A stretch of DNA of 64,000 nucleotides from Polyangiaceae bacterium (GTDB lineage: Bacteria; Myxococcota_A; Polyangia; Polyangiales; Polyangiaceae), in NCBI GenBank assembly GCA_041389725.1, contig JAWKRG010000002.1, forward strand, positions 1,364,001 through 1,428,000. The letters run 5' to 3'. The notes below the pieces were generated by a model. It saw only the letters and a program-made list of their open reading frames with translations. It was not told the origin of the DNA and did not search any database. Shown here one piece after another: positions 8,014 through 16,674 of this stretch (position 1 is its first letter; each line of letters opens with the position of its first letter). The translations under genes and the position numbers were made by a program.

Positions 8014-9327
8014 ATGAAGTTCAGGAACATCGGGGTCACAGCAGTCTTTGGTCTCGCGTGCGTCATGAGTGCGTGTGCGTCCGAGTCGGACAGCCCACTC
8101 GGCACGGGTGGTTCCGGGAACTTCGGGACGGGAGCTTTCGTCGGTAGTGGCGGCTTCGGCACGGGCGGCTTCGGCACCGGCGGTTTCGGCACGGGCGGCT
8201 TCGGAACCGGCGGCGGCGTCGCGACCGGCGGGTTCGGCGCGGGTGGTGTCGGCACCGGTGGACTTGGCACTGGCGGCGTCGCAACTGGCGGAGCGAGCGG
8301 TGCTGGCACTGGCGGCGTGAGCACTGGTGGCGTCGGAACCGGCGGTGTGAGCACCGGCGGGACCAGCGGCAGCGGGGGCGCGAGCGCGGGTAGCTGCGTC
8401 GGCAACTGCGGCTTCGATGACAACATGCTTTGCTACTGCGACAGCAGCTGCAAGACCTTTGGTGACTGCTGCTCTGACTTCGACGCCGTGTGTGGAGGCA
8501 CCGGCGGCTCGGGGACCGGCGGCGCCGGAACTGGCGGTGTGGGTACTGGTGGCGTCGGAACCGGCGGCGTGGGTACTGGTGGCGTCGGAACCGGCGGTGT
8601 CGGAACCGGCGGCGTGGGTACTGGCGGAGCCGGCACGGGTGGTGCGGGCACTGGCGGCGTGACGGGCAACTGCCAGAACGCCGAAGAGTGCGCGAACCCC
8701 GCGACGATGGTGTGCAGCCCCACCACGCAGAAGTGCACAGCCGGCGAGTGCACCGCGCAGACGACGTGCCCGAATAATCAGGCGTGTTTGGCTCAAGTTG
8801 CGAGCGCCGTGGTTGGTGCCTGCTATCCGCCGTGCACCCCCTACGCATCGAGCACCGGCTGCACGAGCGGCTCGGACTGCGTTCCGTATCTCTTCGACGC
8901 CAGCGAGGGTGCGTGTTTCAAGCAGGGCACGACCGCCGACGGTGCACAGTGCACGGATACGGACTTGGGCACCGGCTGCGTCAAGGATAGCCTTTGCGTC
9001 CGCGACGCTGGCGTTCGGGTTTGCCGACGTCAGTGCAACTTCTTCGCTTCCAGCCCCGCTTGCGTTGCCAGCCAACGCTGCGCCCTCGGCGGAGTCTGCA
9101 TTGCTGAAGGCGGCGACTCGGCCGCTATCGGCGCCGCTTGCTCGGTCTCGAGCATTGCGGGCGAAATCTGTGGCAACGACGGCAAAGCGTGGCGCGGAAC
9201 CTGCCAGGACGTGGGAAGCGGGCTGCGCTGCTACAAAGTCTGCCGAACCAGCACGGCATCGGACTGCAGCGCTGGTCAAACCTGCTCGCCGTTCCAGGGA
9301 GACAACACCGCCGGCGTCTGTTTCTGA
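8014..9327 (+). CDS. Gly-Thr-repeat lipoprotein with somatomedin-B-like domain
   Basis: 437 aa. Signal peptide MKFRNIGVTAVFGLACVMSAC, lipobox Cys 21. Residues about 30-125 are GTGGFGTGG/GTGGV repeats. Residues 128-160 read CVGNCGFDDNMLCYCDSSC then KTFGDCCSDFDAVC: the eight-Cys spacing and the CYCDxxC...GDCCxDF core of somatomedin-B domains, best known from animal vitronectin and NPP enzymes. A second GTGGV repeat block follows (about 162-216), then about 220 residues with paired Cys modules ending DNTAGVCF. Probably a surface adhesive or binding protein; the domain call is from Cys spacing, the function is inference. Confidence 0.75.
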   Translation: MKFRNIGVTAVFGLACVMSACASESDSPLGTGGSGNFGTGAFVGSGGFGTGGFGTGGFGTGGFGTGGGVATGGFGAGGVGTGGLGTGGVATGGASGAGTGGVSTGGVGTGGVSTGGTSGSGGASAGSCVGNCGFDDNMLCYCDSSCKTFGDCCSDFDAVCGGTGGSGTGGAGTGGVGTGGVGTGGVGTGGVGTGGVGTGGVGTGGAGTGGAGTGGVTGNCQNAEECANPATMVCSPTTQKCTAGECTAQTTCPNNQACLAQVASAVVGACYPPCTPYASSTGCTSGSDCVPYLFDASEGACFKQGTTADGAQCTDTDLGTGCVKDSLCVRDAGVRVCRRQCNFFASSPACVASQRCALGGVCIAEGGDSAAIGAACSVSSIAGEICGNDGKAWRGTCQDVGSGLRCYKVCRTSTASDCSAGQTCSPFQGDNTAGVCF

Positions 9328-9351
9328 GCGCTTGGCGTGTCGTTTGAGCCA

Positions 9352-9390
9352 AACGCCCGGTCGTCGAGGCCGGGCGTTGCTCATTTTGTC
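9352..9390 (+). terminator. rho-independent terminator after the somatomedin-B-like lipoprotein gene
   Basis: AACGCCCGG (9352-9360), loop TCGTCGAGG, CCGGGCGTT (9370-9378), followed by GCTCATTTTGT. A perfect 9-bp stem with a short T run. Confidence 0.75.
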
Positions 9391-9484
9391 ACGGGGTTCA
9401 GAAAGGCCGCGGGTTGCCCCCACAGACGGGGATCCAGGTCGTCAGGACTGCCTTCGGTTTGGTGACTGGAACTTGGTTGCCGGC

Positions 9485-9490
9485 TAGAAT
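9485..9490 (+). promoter_or_regulatory. -10 candidate TAGAAT for the kinase gene
   Basis: GGC-TAGAAT ends 11 bases before ATG 9502. No convincing -35 lies at 16-18 bases; no Shine-Dalgarno sequence intervenes. Confidence 0.4.
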
Positions 9491-9501
9491 GCCAGATTCC
9501 C

Positions 9502-10938
9502 ATGAGTGACACCCCGCCCGAACGAGTCTGGAGCACGGGCGAGGTCATCGCCGGCAAGTACGTGGTGGAGGGCGTCATCGGTGACGGGGGAATGGGGACG
9601 GTGCTGAAGGCTCTGCACCGAGAACTGGAAGAATTCGTCGCCATCAAGATGCTGAAGGCCGCCTGGCTGGCAGAGGCGGACGTGCTGTCGCGCTTCAATC
9701 GCGAAGCTCGCGCCATCGTCAAGCTCAAGGGGGAGCACATTGCCCGCGTGCTCGATGTCGGGAGAACCGACGACGGCACTCCCTTCATGGTCATGGAGTA
9801 CCTGCAGGGAGCCGACCTGGGCACGGTGATGAAGCGCGGCCCCGCCGCGTGGCAAGATGCCGTGGATTGGATCATCGAGGCCTGCGACGCCCTGGGCGAA
9901 GCGCACTCGCACGGCATCATTCACCGCGACATCAAGCCCGAGAACTTGTTCCTCGTCGAACGCCACGGCCGCGCCAGCGTCAAGTTGCTCGACTTCGGCA
10001 TCTCCAAGCTGGCTCTGGCCAACGAGGCTGAGCCCCTAGGCATGACGACTCGCATGCTTGGAACCCCGCTCTACATGTCTCCAGAGCAGGTCCGCGCCAG
10101 CGCTGAGGTCGATCATCGCTCGGACATCTGGTCTTTGGGCACGGTGCTCTACGAGTTGCTCACGGGGCATCCACCCTTCGTGGCCGACACGCTTCCTGAG
10201 GTGTGCGCGATGATCCTGGAGGATTCGCCCCGCGCCCTGGCCGAGTTCCGCTCGGATCTACCGCCGGAGCTTCAACGCGTGGTCGCGCGCTGTTTGGCCA
10301 AGCGCGCGGATGACCGCTTCCCAAACGTGGCGGAGTTCGCCATCGAGCTTCTGCCGCTGGCGCATCCTCGCCAGCACGCCACAGTCGAACACCTGACCCG
10401 CGTTCTCAGACTGGCCGGCATCGCCGCACCCCAGCTCTCCAGCATTCCCCCGCCGGGCACGGATCGCCGCAGCGTCACGACAGACCCGGGCCGGCTGACG
10501 GGAACGACGCCGGGCGGCTTCGAGCGCAGTGCCGCTGTCGCCCCAAGCCGGAAGCGTTGGCTGGTTCCCGCATTGATCTTCGCGATCGCGGGCTCGCTGA
10601 TTGGAGCAACCCTTGCGTTGCGAAGCCCCTCCAGCCTGGCCGCTGCAAGCGCACGAGAGGGCCTTCCGCTGGTCACCGAGAAAGCCCGCACAACGCCAAG
10701 GACAGAGCCGACACCGAACGCACCGCCCGCAAGCTCGGGCTCTGCGGAGGACGCAAGGGAGGCGCCGTCAACGCCCCCGGCTCCAAGCTCGTCGAGCAGC
10801 CCAACCGCGAGCCCTCGCGCCCCCGCGACCAGACCCAAGGCAGCGGTCACGAAACCTCGGCCGGGGGATTCGCCGTCCGCGCCCGCAAACTCCGCTCCCC
10901 CCGCCAAACCGAAGTTAGAAATTCGAATGGAACGCTGA
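9502..10938 (+). CDS. Ser/Thr protein kinase with C-terminal membrane anchor
   Basis: 478 aa. Complete Hanks-type kinase domain (about 19-290): Gly-rich loop GDGGMG (27-32), ATP-anchoring Lys49 (VAIKML), catalytic loop HRDIKPEN with Asp143, DFG Asp164, activation segment ending GTPLYMSPEQ and the DIWSLG helix. A Ser/Pro/Thr juxtamembrane region leads to one membrane helix at about 352-373, then a Pro/Ala/Ser-rich tail of about 105 residues with no PASTA repeats. The catalytic set is intact, so it should be active, phosphorylating Ser/Thr on cytoplasmic targets with its C-terminus outside. The next gene, a TPR-PEGA-TonB-receptor fusion, starts 7 bases downstream: a receptor-kinase pair is likely. 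Confidence 0.92.
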   Translation: MSDTPPERVWSTGEVIAGKYVVEGVIGDGGMGTVLKALHRELEEFVAIKMLKAAWLAEADVLSRFNREARAIVKLKGEHIARVLDVGRTDDGTPFMVMEYLQGADLGTVMKRGPAAWQDAVDWIIEACDALGEAHSHGIIHRDIKPENLFLVERHGRASVKLLDFGISKLALANEAEPLGMTTRMLGTPLYMSPEQVRASAEVDHRSDIWSLGTVLYELLTGHPPFVADTLPEVCAMILEDSPRALAEFRSDLPPELQRVVARCLAKRADDRFPNVAEFAIELLPLAHPRQHATVEHLTRVLRLAGIAAPQLSSIPPPGTDRRSVTTDPGRLTGTTPGGFERSAAVAPSRKRWLVPALIFAIAGSLIGATLALRSPSSLAAASAREGLPLVTEKARTTPRTEPTPNAPPASSGSAEDAREAPSTPPAPSSSSSPTASPRAPATRPKAAVTKPRPGDSPSAPANSAPPAKPKLEIRMER

Positions 10939-10944
10939 AGCTAC

Positions 10945-13842
10945 ATGAAGCGAATCTGGCACGTTTTCCTGGGCCTGGGACTGTCATTGCTGTTGCTCGC
11001 CGCCCCCACTCGGGCAGATGACGTCGCGGACGAAGCCGATCTGCATTTCCAGATCGGCGCCAAGTTCTACCAAGAGGGCAACTTTCTCAGCGCGCTCGAG
11101 CACTTCCTTCGCTCGAATCGGCTGGTACCGAATCGCAACGTGCTGTTCAACGTGGCGCGTTGCTACGAACAACTCGGGCAGTTCCCAAACGCTTGGCGAA
11201 GCTACACGGCGGCTCTCGACGGTGAAACGCGCGCGGACGCGAAGAAGCGCGTGACCGAGAGTCTTCAGCGCATCCGACCCCAGGTTGCCGTCATCGACGT
11301 GGAAACCAACCCACCGGGCGCCACCATCTTCGTGGACCGCAAGGACCTCGGCGCAAGAGGAGAATCGCCCCGCAGCTTGGGACTCGAACCCGGCAAGTAC
11401 AAGGTCATCGTGGCCATGGATGGGCATGAGACGGCCGTGAGCAAGGAAGTGGAGGTCAAGGCGGGAACGTCGACGAAGGTGACGCTGCGCCTGGCTCCCA
11501 AGCTCGGCATGGTGCGTGTGGAAGGGGCGGTTGGAGCCGAGATTCGCGTCGGGAGCGAAAGTGGCCCCGTGATCGCGGTCGCGCCAGCTGAGTTTCGACT
11601 TCCCGTTGGAAACCGGCGACTGGTCCTGAGCAAGCCCGGGTTTCGCACATCCGACGTCGACGTGAACGTCGAGCTCAATCGCCGCGCCGTCGTGCGCCCT
11701 ACCCTTTCGCAATTGACGGGAACGCTCGTGGTTGCATCGGACCTGAGGGATGCGTTGATCGAAGTGGATGGTGAGCCGAAAGGCTTCACTCCCTCGGTAT
11801 TGACGCTACCTGTGGGCGAGCACGAAGTGCGCGTCACGTTGAGCGGCTTTCAGACCCTGGAACGACGCGTAGCGATCGCCGCTGAGAAACGCACGAGCAC
11901 GCGTTTCGACCTCGCGCGCGAGGCGCAAGTTTCCGCCGTATCCCGCGCCACTCAGCGTGTGGAGGAAGCGCCTTCATCGGTGAGCATCATCAGCGGCCAA
12001 GAGCTTCGAGCCATGGGCTACCCAACCATCGCCGAAGCCGTCCGCGGTATCCGTGGCCTCTACCTGTCAGACGATCGCAGCTACACCACCGTGGGCGTTC
12101 GTGGGTTCTCACGACCCGGTGACTACGGGAACAAGGTGCTCATCCTCTACGATGGGCATCCCTTCAACGACAACATCCTGGGCCAATCTTTCGCGGGCTT
12201 CGAGGGCCGCACGGACCTAGAGGACGTCCAGCGCATCGAAGTCGTGCGCGGCCCGGGGTCTGCGCTCTACGGAACTGGGGCTTTCTTCGGCGTCATCAAC
12301 GTGGTGACCCACGAGCGCGACGAGGCAAGTCGGCTCGAGGTCGGCGCCTCCGCAGTCGAGTACAGCATGCAGCGCGGCCGTGTGATGGGCTACTACCGCT
12401 TTGCAAAGGACGCTGGTGTGTGGACCAGCGCCTCGGCGGGAAGGGGCGCGGGACGAGACTTCTACTTCTCGGAGTATGCGACGGACCCATCGGGCCTGGG
12501 CGGTGAGGCGCGCGGCATCGACGACTCGCGCCTGGCGACGGTTCAAGGACGCGCGTGGTGGAAAGACCTCACGCTGCAGTGGTTTTGGCATCATCGCAAC
12601 AAGACCCTTCCAACCGCCGAGTACGAGACCCTGTTCGGCGATCCTGGCAGCCGTTTCATCGATGATCGCGGCTGGCTGGAGGCGCGCTTCGAACCGAAAC
12701 TAAGCGACGAAGTGCAGTCCCTCACCCGCGCCCACGCGAATACCTATACGTTCAAGAGCGGCGCTCCCTACGACCCCGCCGACGGGGGCTTCGCAGAGGA
12801 ACGCTACGTGGGTCAGTGGCTCGGCCTCGAGCAGCGTTTCGTCATCCGCCCTCTACGGCGCCTGACCTTGACCCTGGGAGGCGAAGGACAGCGTCACTTC
12901 CGTGCCAGCATGCACGGCACGGACGGATTTGGCGAATTCCTTCCCGAGGACCAGAACGACTACTTGGTGGGCGGCGCCTACGCCGTGGTGGATGCCGAAC
13001 TGAGCGAGAAGCTGCGCGCGCATCTCGGCGCACGCTACGACGCTTTCAAGTGGAACTTCAGTTTCGGCGAGGTCAACCGCTCGAGCTTCAATCCTCGCGG
13101 TGCCATCATCGCCAAGCCCTACGATGCCGGCGTCTCGAAGCTACTAGTCGGTACGGCGTTTCGCGCGCCCAGTGTGTACGAGATCTTCTATCAAAGCTCC
13201 GTGCAGCGCCCGAGCCCCGAGTTGACCCCGGAGCGGGTAGTGTCGGCCGAGCTGGAGCATAGCCATCGCTTTTCCCCCGCGGTCGCCGCCACGGGAAGCG
13301 TGTTTGGCAACTATGTGACGGACCTGGTAGTGGGCCGTGGTGAGGGGACCGAGACGGATCCGCTTTTCCTAGTCAACTCCTCTTCGCCGGTGCTCACCCT
13401 GGGCGCCGAAGCAGAGGTGCGGCGGGAGTTCCGGGATGGTTGGATGGTGGCGGCGCAGTACTCCTTCCAGCGCTCGCGCTACGTCGGGGACAGCGAAGGT
13501 TTGCGCGACGTGCCCAACTCGCCGATGCACCTCGCATCCGTCAAGGGAGCCGTGCCCATCATCGGCAAGACCCTGAGCGTCATGAGTCGCCTGACCCTCG
13601 AAGGAAGTCGCTATGACCGCAACGAGACGGTAGCCGACGCAGAGCAGGGTAGGACCGACGCAGGGTTGATCTGGGACGTGGTGTTCGGTGGCGAGATCAT
13701 GGACGGGCACGTCCGCTACAATTTGGGCGCCTACAACATCGCCGACTGGCACTACTCGGCTCCGGTCAGCGGCGAGTTCCGAATGCTCACGCTGCCGCAA
13801 GCGGGTCGTACCCTCTTGGCCAACCTGAACGTGACGCTATGA
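10945..13842 (+). CDS. TPR-PEGA-TonB-dependent receptor fusion
   Basis: 965 aa. Signal peptide (1-24). Residues about 28-110 are TPR-like (FYQEGNFLSALEHFLRSNRL, LFNVARCYEQLGQFPNAWRSY). Three PEGA-like beta modules follow (about 115-325), shown by PPGATIFVDRKDLG, LEPGKYKVIVAMDGHE and LPVGEHEVRVTLSGFQ. Then comes a TonB-receptor plug from about 340 (VEEAPSSVSIISGQELRAMG...VEVVRGPGSALYG) and a barrel to residue 965 ending in ANLNVTL. Ordinary TonB receptors lack the TPR/PEGA part. It is transcribed with the upstream kinase and overlaps the next small gene by ATGA. Substrate unknown; import of an oligomer, or a sensing role, is inference. Confidence 0.88.
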   Translation: MKRIWHVFLGLGLSLLLLAAPTRADDVADEADLHFQIGAKFYQEGNFLSALEHFLRSNRLVPNRNVLFNVARCYEQLGQFPNAWRSYTAALDGETRADAKKRVTESLQRIRPQVAVIDVETNPPGATIFVDRKDLGARGESPRSLGLEPGKYKVIVAMDGHETAVSKEVEVKAGTSTKVTLRLAPKLGMVRVEGAVGAEIRVGSESGPVIAVAPAEFRLPVGNRRLVLSKPGFRTSDVDVNVELNRRAVVRPTLSQLTGTLVVASDLRDALIEVDGEPKGFTPSVLTLPVGEHEVRVTLSGFQTLERRVAIAAEKRTSTRFDLAREAQVSAVSRATQRVEEAPSSVSIISGQELRAMGYPTIAEAVRGIRGLYLSDDRSYTTVGVRGFSRPGDYGNKVLILYDGHPFNDNILGQSFAGFEGRTDLEDVQRIEVVRGPGSALYGTGAFFGVINVVTHERDEASRLEVGASAVEYSMQRGRVMGYYRFAKDAGVWTSASAGRGAGRDFYFSEYATDPSGLGGEARGIDDSRLATVQGRAWWKDLTLQWFWHHRNKTLPTAEYETLFGDPGSRFIDDRGWLEARFEPKLSDEVQSLTRAHANTYTFKSGAPYDPADGGFAEERYVGQWLGLEQRFVIRPLRRLTLTLGGEGQRHFRASMHGTDGFGEFLPEDQNDYLVGGAYAVVDAELSEKLRAHLGARYDAFKWNFSFGEVNRSSFNPRGAIIAKPYDAGVSKLLVGTAFRAPSVYEIFYQSSVQRPSPELTPERVVSAELEHSHRFSPAVAATGSVFGNYVTDLVVGRGEGTETDPLFLVNSSSPVLTLGAEAEVRREFRDGWMVAAQYSFQRSRYVGDSEGLRDVPNSPMHLASVKGAVPIIGKTLSVMSRLTLEGSRYDRNETVADAEQGRTDAGLIWDVVFGGEIMDGHVRYNLGAYNIADWHYSAPVSGEFRMLTLPQAGRTLLANLNVTL

Positions 13843-14102
13843 AGCAACGACGCATTCTCGCTGGTCTCGCGCTCACGCTCTGCGTGCTCGCGTTGTCTGC
13901 AACTGGCCGCGCAGACGCGGGCGCGGACGCCGGTAGCTCCGGGGCGGCCGGGGCCGATGCCGGAACGGCGGGCGCCTCCGGAACCGCGGGTGCCGCGGGC
14001 GCGGCCGGCACCGCAGGCGCGGCTGGTGCCGAGGCCACGGTCACGCCGTACCAATACGACCAGGGCTTCACGTGCAGCGTGGCCCGCGTGGGCGCGCGTT
14101 GA
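13839..14102 (+). CDS. small secreted Ala/Gly/Asp-rich protein
   Basis: 87 aa. Signal peptide MKQRRILAGLALTLCVLALSATGRA. Residues about 26-67 are AGADAG/AGTAGA low complexity. The tail TPYQYDQGFTCSVARVGAR has the only Cys of the mature part. The Cys-Ser-Val-Ala-Arg tail looks like the first part of a MYXO-CTERM signal without its membrane helix and Arg cluster, so it may be a truncated form; this is speculation. It overlaps the receptor gene stop as ATGA, so it is probably co-translated with it. No function recognised. Confidence 0.65.
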   Translation: MKQRRILAGLALTLCVLALSATGRADAGADAGSSGAAGADAGTAGASGTAGAAGAAGTAGAAGAEATVTPYQYDQGFTCSVARVGAR

Positions 14103-14123
14103 CTCGAGAATCCTGACGCTCAG

Positions 14124-14771
14124 CTACTTCTTGATGCCGCCCTTCGGTCGCTCGTCGGGAGCGAGATCGGCGTTGCGCCAGTAGAAGGACGTCTTCTTCG
14201 CCTCGTCGTCAGTGAAGCCCACCATCACCATTTCGGCCTCGATGGCTGTCGTTCCCTCCGGAACGTGGCTCTTGTTCACACAGGAGAAAGTGATGACCGC
14301 CTTCTCGTCCACTTTCATGGGTCCCTGGAAGATCTTGCCGGCGCACCACTGGGCGGGCTTGTCCTTGTCGCCCTCCTTCACCATCAGCTGCTTGCCCGCC
14401 TTGTCGTAGAAATAGGTGGCCATCTTGCCGTACAGAACCGGCAACTTGGCCGCGTTCTTCACGCGGAAGCTGGGCCCGTCATCGCCCATCTTCCCCGTCC
14501 ACTGCACCTCCATCAGACGCAGCTTGCCTTTGGCGTCGCAGGGCTTGTCGTAGCTTCCCACGCCCTCGGACTTCTCGGGGCAGTCTGCTTTCACTTCGGG
14601 CTCGGGCGCCGCCGATGCACTCGGCGCAGGCGCGGGCGGCGGAGGCGGTGGAGCCGGAGCCGCGCTCTTCGCGGGCTCGGCGGGTTTCTCCTCATCACAC
14701 GCGAACAGCAGCGCCGCAGCGCTCACCACCCACAGCCCAAGCCCCCACGACTTCCTGGCCAGTCTTTTCAT
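14124..14771 (-). CDS. lipoprotein with Pro-rich linker
   Basis: 215 aa from ATG 14771. Signal peptide MKRLARKSWGLGLWVVSAAALLFAC (lipobox Cys 25), an Ala/Pro linker (about 30-55), then a compact domain with Cys pairs (CPEKSEGVGSYDKPC, CAGKIF, FSCVN) and beta strands (LRLMEVQWTGKMGDDGPSFRVKN...YFYDKAGKQL). The pattern suggests a small beta-sandwich; I do not recognise the family. Same strand as lolA, from which it is separated by about 190 bases. Confidence 0.7.
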   Translation of the reverse strand: MKRLARKSWGLGLWVVSAAALLFACDEEKPAEPAKSAAPAPPPPPPAPAPSASAAPEPEVKADCPEKSEGVGSYDKPCDAKGKLRLMEVQWTGKMGDDGPSFRVKNAAKLPVLYGKMATYFYDKAGKQLMVKEGDKDKPAQWCAGKIFQGPMKVDEKAVITFSCVNKSHVPEGTTAIEAEMVMVGFTDDEAKKTSFYWRNADLAPDERPKGGIKK

Positions 14772-14957
14772 TCCACGGCTCCCTTTCCCGCCCATCCTGC
14801 AGGACACGACCATGGATAGGCCAGCCTTGCCTGGCCTACAATGTTCGAGCGCAAACGGCAGCCTTGGCGCGGCTTGCGGGGAGCAGCGGGCCACAAGAGT
14901 AAGTCCGCTGCGCGAAGCCAACGGGACGCCGAGACGGTGCCGGGGGCTGGCGGCTGC

Positions 14958-15665
14958 TCAGGGCTTGACGATCTGCGTCCCTGCGGGCGGCTTGAAGGCG
15001 AACTCGTTCTTGCCGACCTTCTCGTTTACCGTGGGTGAAACGAAGTCGAAGCGATTGCGATTGCCCTGTGCATCCAATAGGAGCACTCGTCGAACCTGGT
15101 AGGTCCCGCCGTCCACATAGAGCAGGATCTTCGTGTACGCTGGCGTAGCCTTCTTCGGAACGCCTTCCAGCACATACCCGCCCTCGAACTTGAGCTGACG
15201 GGAATCCAGCTTGCGAAGCTTGAACTCCTTCTTCAAGTTGCCGCCACCCACCAGGAAAGCCAGGGCAGCCGGATATTGGCTCTTGCCGATGGACTGCTCG
15301 TACATCTGCTTGTTGTCGGCCTCGTAGATCTTGATGATCTTGCCGTCGCTCACCACACGGTTGTTGTTGTTGGTGTAGCGCCAGCTCATCTTGCCCGGCT
15401 TCTGAAAGGTGACCGTGCCTTTGCTGTCTTTGATCTTGTTGTACGCCTTGACGTGATAGCGCTGCTTGAAGCCCGCCTTGAAGCTCTTCGTCTTGTCGTA
15501 GAACTTCTGCACGCCGTCCGCGACCGCGTTGGCGGAGATGTTGGCGTTGGGGCTGGCCGGCTTGCCTTGGGCCGGCTTGCCTTGGGCATCCGCCGACGCG
15601 GGAAAGGAGGTCAAGGGTGCCGCGACTCCAACGACGAGCGCGAGCAGGGTATGGGAGAGCTTCAT
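14958..15665 (-). CDS. lolA: outer-membrane lipoprotein carrier protein LolA
   Basis: 235 aa. Cleavable signal peptide (MKLSHTLLALVVG...ASA) without lipobox, a short AQGKPAQGKPA linker, then the LolA fold: VQKFYDKTKSFKAGFKQRY, GTVTFQKPGKMSWRYT, VVSDGKIIKIYEADNKQMYEQ. LolA shuttles lipoproteins from the inner-membrane LolCDE complex through the periplasm to the outer membrane. That fits a window so rich in lipoprotein genes, although no lolB or lolCDE is here. The ribosome-binding site AGAGGAA lies 5 bases before ATG. Confidence 0.88.
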   Translation of the reverse strand: MKLSHTLLALVVGVAAPLTSFPASADAQGKPAQGKPASPNANISANAVADGVQKFYDKTKSFKAGFKQRYHVKAYNKIKDSKGTVTFQKPGKMSWRYTNNNNRVVSDGKIIKIYEADNKQMYEQSIGKSQYPAALAFLVGGGNLKKEFKLRKLDSRQLKFEGGYVLEGVPKKATPAYTKILLYVDGGTYQVRRVLLLDAQGNRNRFDFVSPTVNEKVGKNEFAFKPPAGTQIVKP

Positions 15666-16016
15666 GTCATTTCCTCTGAGAACGAGAACGCTGCGCTTCG
15701 ACGATTGCTTGCACTCGCGTTCACATCCCGACAGACGGTCGAGGCGGGCGAAAGATTCGCAGAAAACCTGGCAAAATCCAGGAATTATCGCCTTTTACGA
15801 TCCGCCGAGCTGCGGCATTTCCTAGGTTTGGACTGCAAGGACTGCACGCGCGTCTAGCCACCTCGAAAATGCTGGTGATCTTCGATAGCTAGCCGCCACG
15901 ACCAGGGAAAATTCATGCGCGGTGGCTTCAGGCGGGTTCAGTTGGTCGAAGCCGACGGGTTCAGCGAGTAGGGGTTTTCGGGGCGAGGTGGGCACACTTG
16001 CCGTCGGCCTCCGGAT
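15666..16016. other. 351-base intergenic region upstream of lolA
   Basis: Holds the lolA promoter region (minus strand) and the 3' side of ruvC. It is locally AT-richer around 15755-15800, where the minus strand shows GATAAT as a possible -10 without a good -35. I see no gene or RNA structure I can support. Confidence 0.4.
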
Positions 16017-16598
16017 TCAGGGGCTGCGCATCGATCGGGGCGCCAGCTTGCGCCGGGTAGGACGACGACGCCGCGTCATCAGACTCTTGGCGAGGGCAGG
16101 CGAGAGGGAGTTGTCCCGCAGCCGATCCTCGATGGGACCGAGTCGGAGATGGGTCACGGCCAACGCCAGGGCATCAGATGCGTCGAGGGGCGGGAGTTCG
16201 TCCAGGGCAAACAAAGTCCGAATCATCATCGCGACCTGCCGCTTGTCGGCTTGCCCGCCGCCTGCCACCGTGCGCTTGACCTTGGCAGGCGCGTACTCCG
16301 CCACGCGGACGCCAGCTCGCGCCAGGATCAACAGCACGACTCCCCGCGCGTGACCCAGCTTGGCGGCAGCCTGGGCGTCCTTGTGAAAGAACAGGCTTTC
16401 CACCGAACCAACGTCGGGACGATGCGTGGTGATCACCGTCTCGAGCTGAGACTCGATCACGGTCAACCGTTCGGCTAGCGGGCGCTTGCCATCGAGCTTG
16501 ATCACGCCGTGAGCGACGTGTGTCAGACGATTGCCCGAGCGCGCGACCACTCCCCACCCCAGCTTCCGAGTCCCTGGATCGATGCCGAGCGCGAGCAT
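16017..16598 (-). CDS. ruvC: Holliday junction resolvase RuvC
   Basis: 193 aa. All four metal-binding acidic residues are present at positions nearly identical to E. coli RuvC: Asp7 (GIDPG), Glu67 (VESLFF), Asp139 and Asp142 (DASDALALA). RuvC cleaves Holliday junctions held by RuvAB in recombination repair. ATG 16598 gives the standard N-terminus (MLALGIDPGT). A basic tail of about 35 residues (TRRRRPTRRK) extends beyond the usual end. ruvA and ruvB are not adjacent, so it stands alone among envelope genes. Confidence 0.93.
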   Translation of the reverse strand: MLALGIDPGTRKLGWGVVARSGNRLTHVAHGVIKLDGKRPLAERLTVIESQLETVITTHRPDVGSVESLFFHKDAQAAAKLGHARGVVLLILARAGVRVAEYAPAKVKRTVAGGGQADKRQVAMMIRTLFALDELPPLDASDALALAVTHLRLGPIEDRLRDNSLSPALAKSLMTRRRRPTRRKLAPRSMRSP

Positions 16599-16674
16599 AC
16601 TTCGTCCTACCAGCAATCGACGACCATGGAAAGATCTCGCTGCCGTGCAGGAGCGGCGCCATCGGAATCCGAGA

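Noticed and set aside
8100..8670. Repeat region examined as a CRISPR array
   Set aside because: Repeats are in frame, encode Gly-Thr-Gly-Gly, have no unique spacers and lie within a gene.
7948..9423. Long open frame on the minus strand opposite the somatomedin-B-like lipoprotein gene (491 codons)
   Set aside because: Ala/Ser/Thr-rich translation mirrors the GTGG repeat of the plus-strand gene; no start signal, and the plus strand has the signal peptide and Cys motifs.
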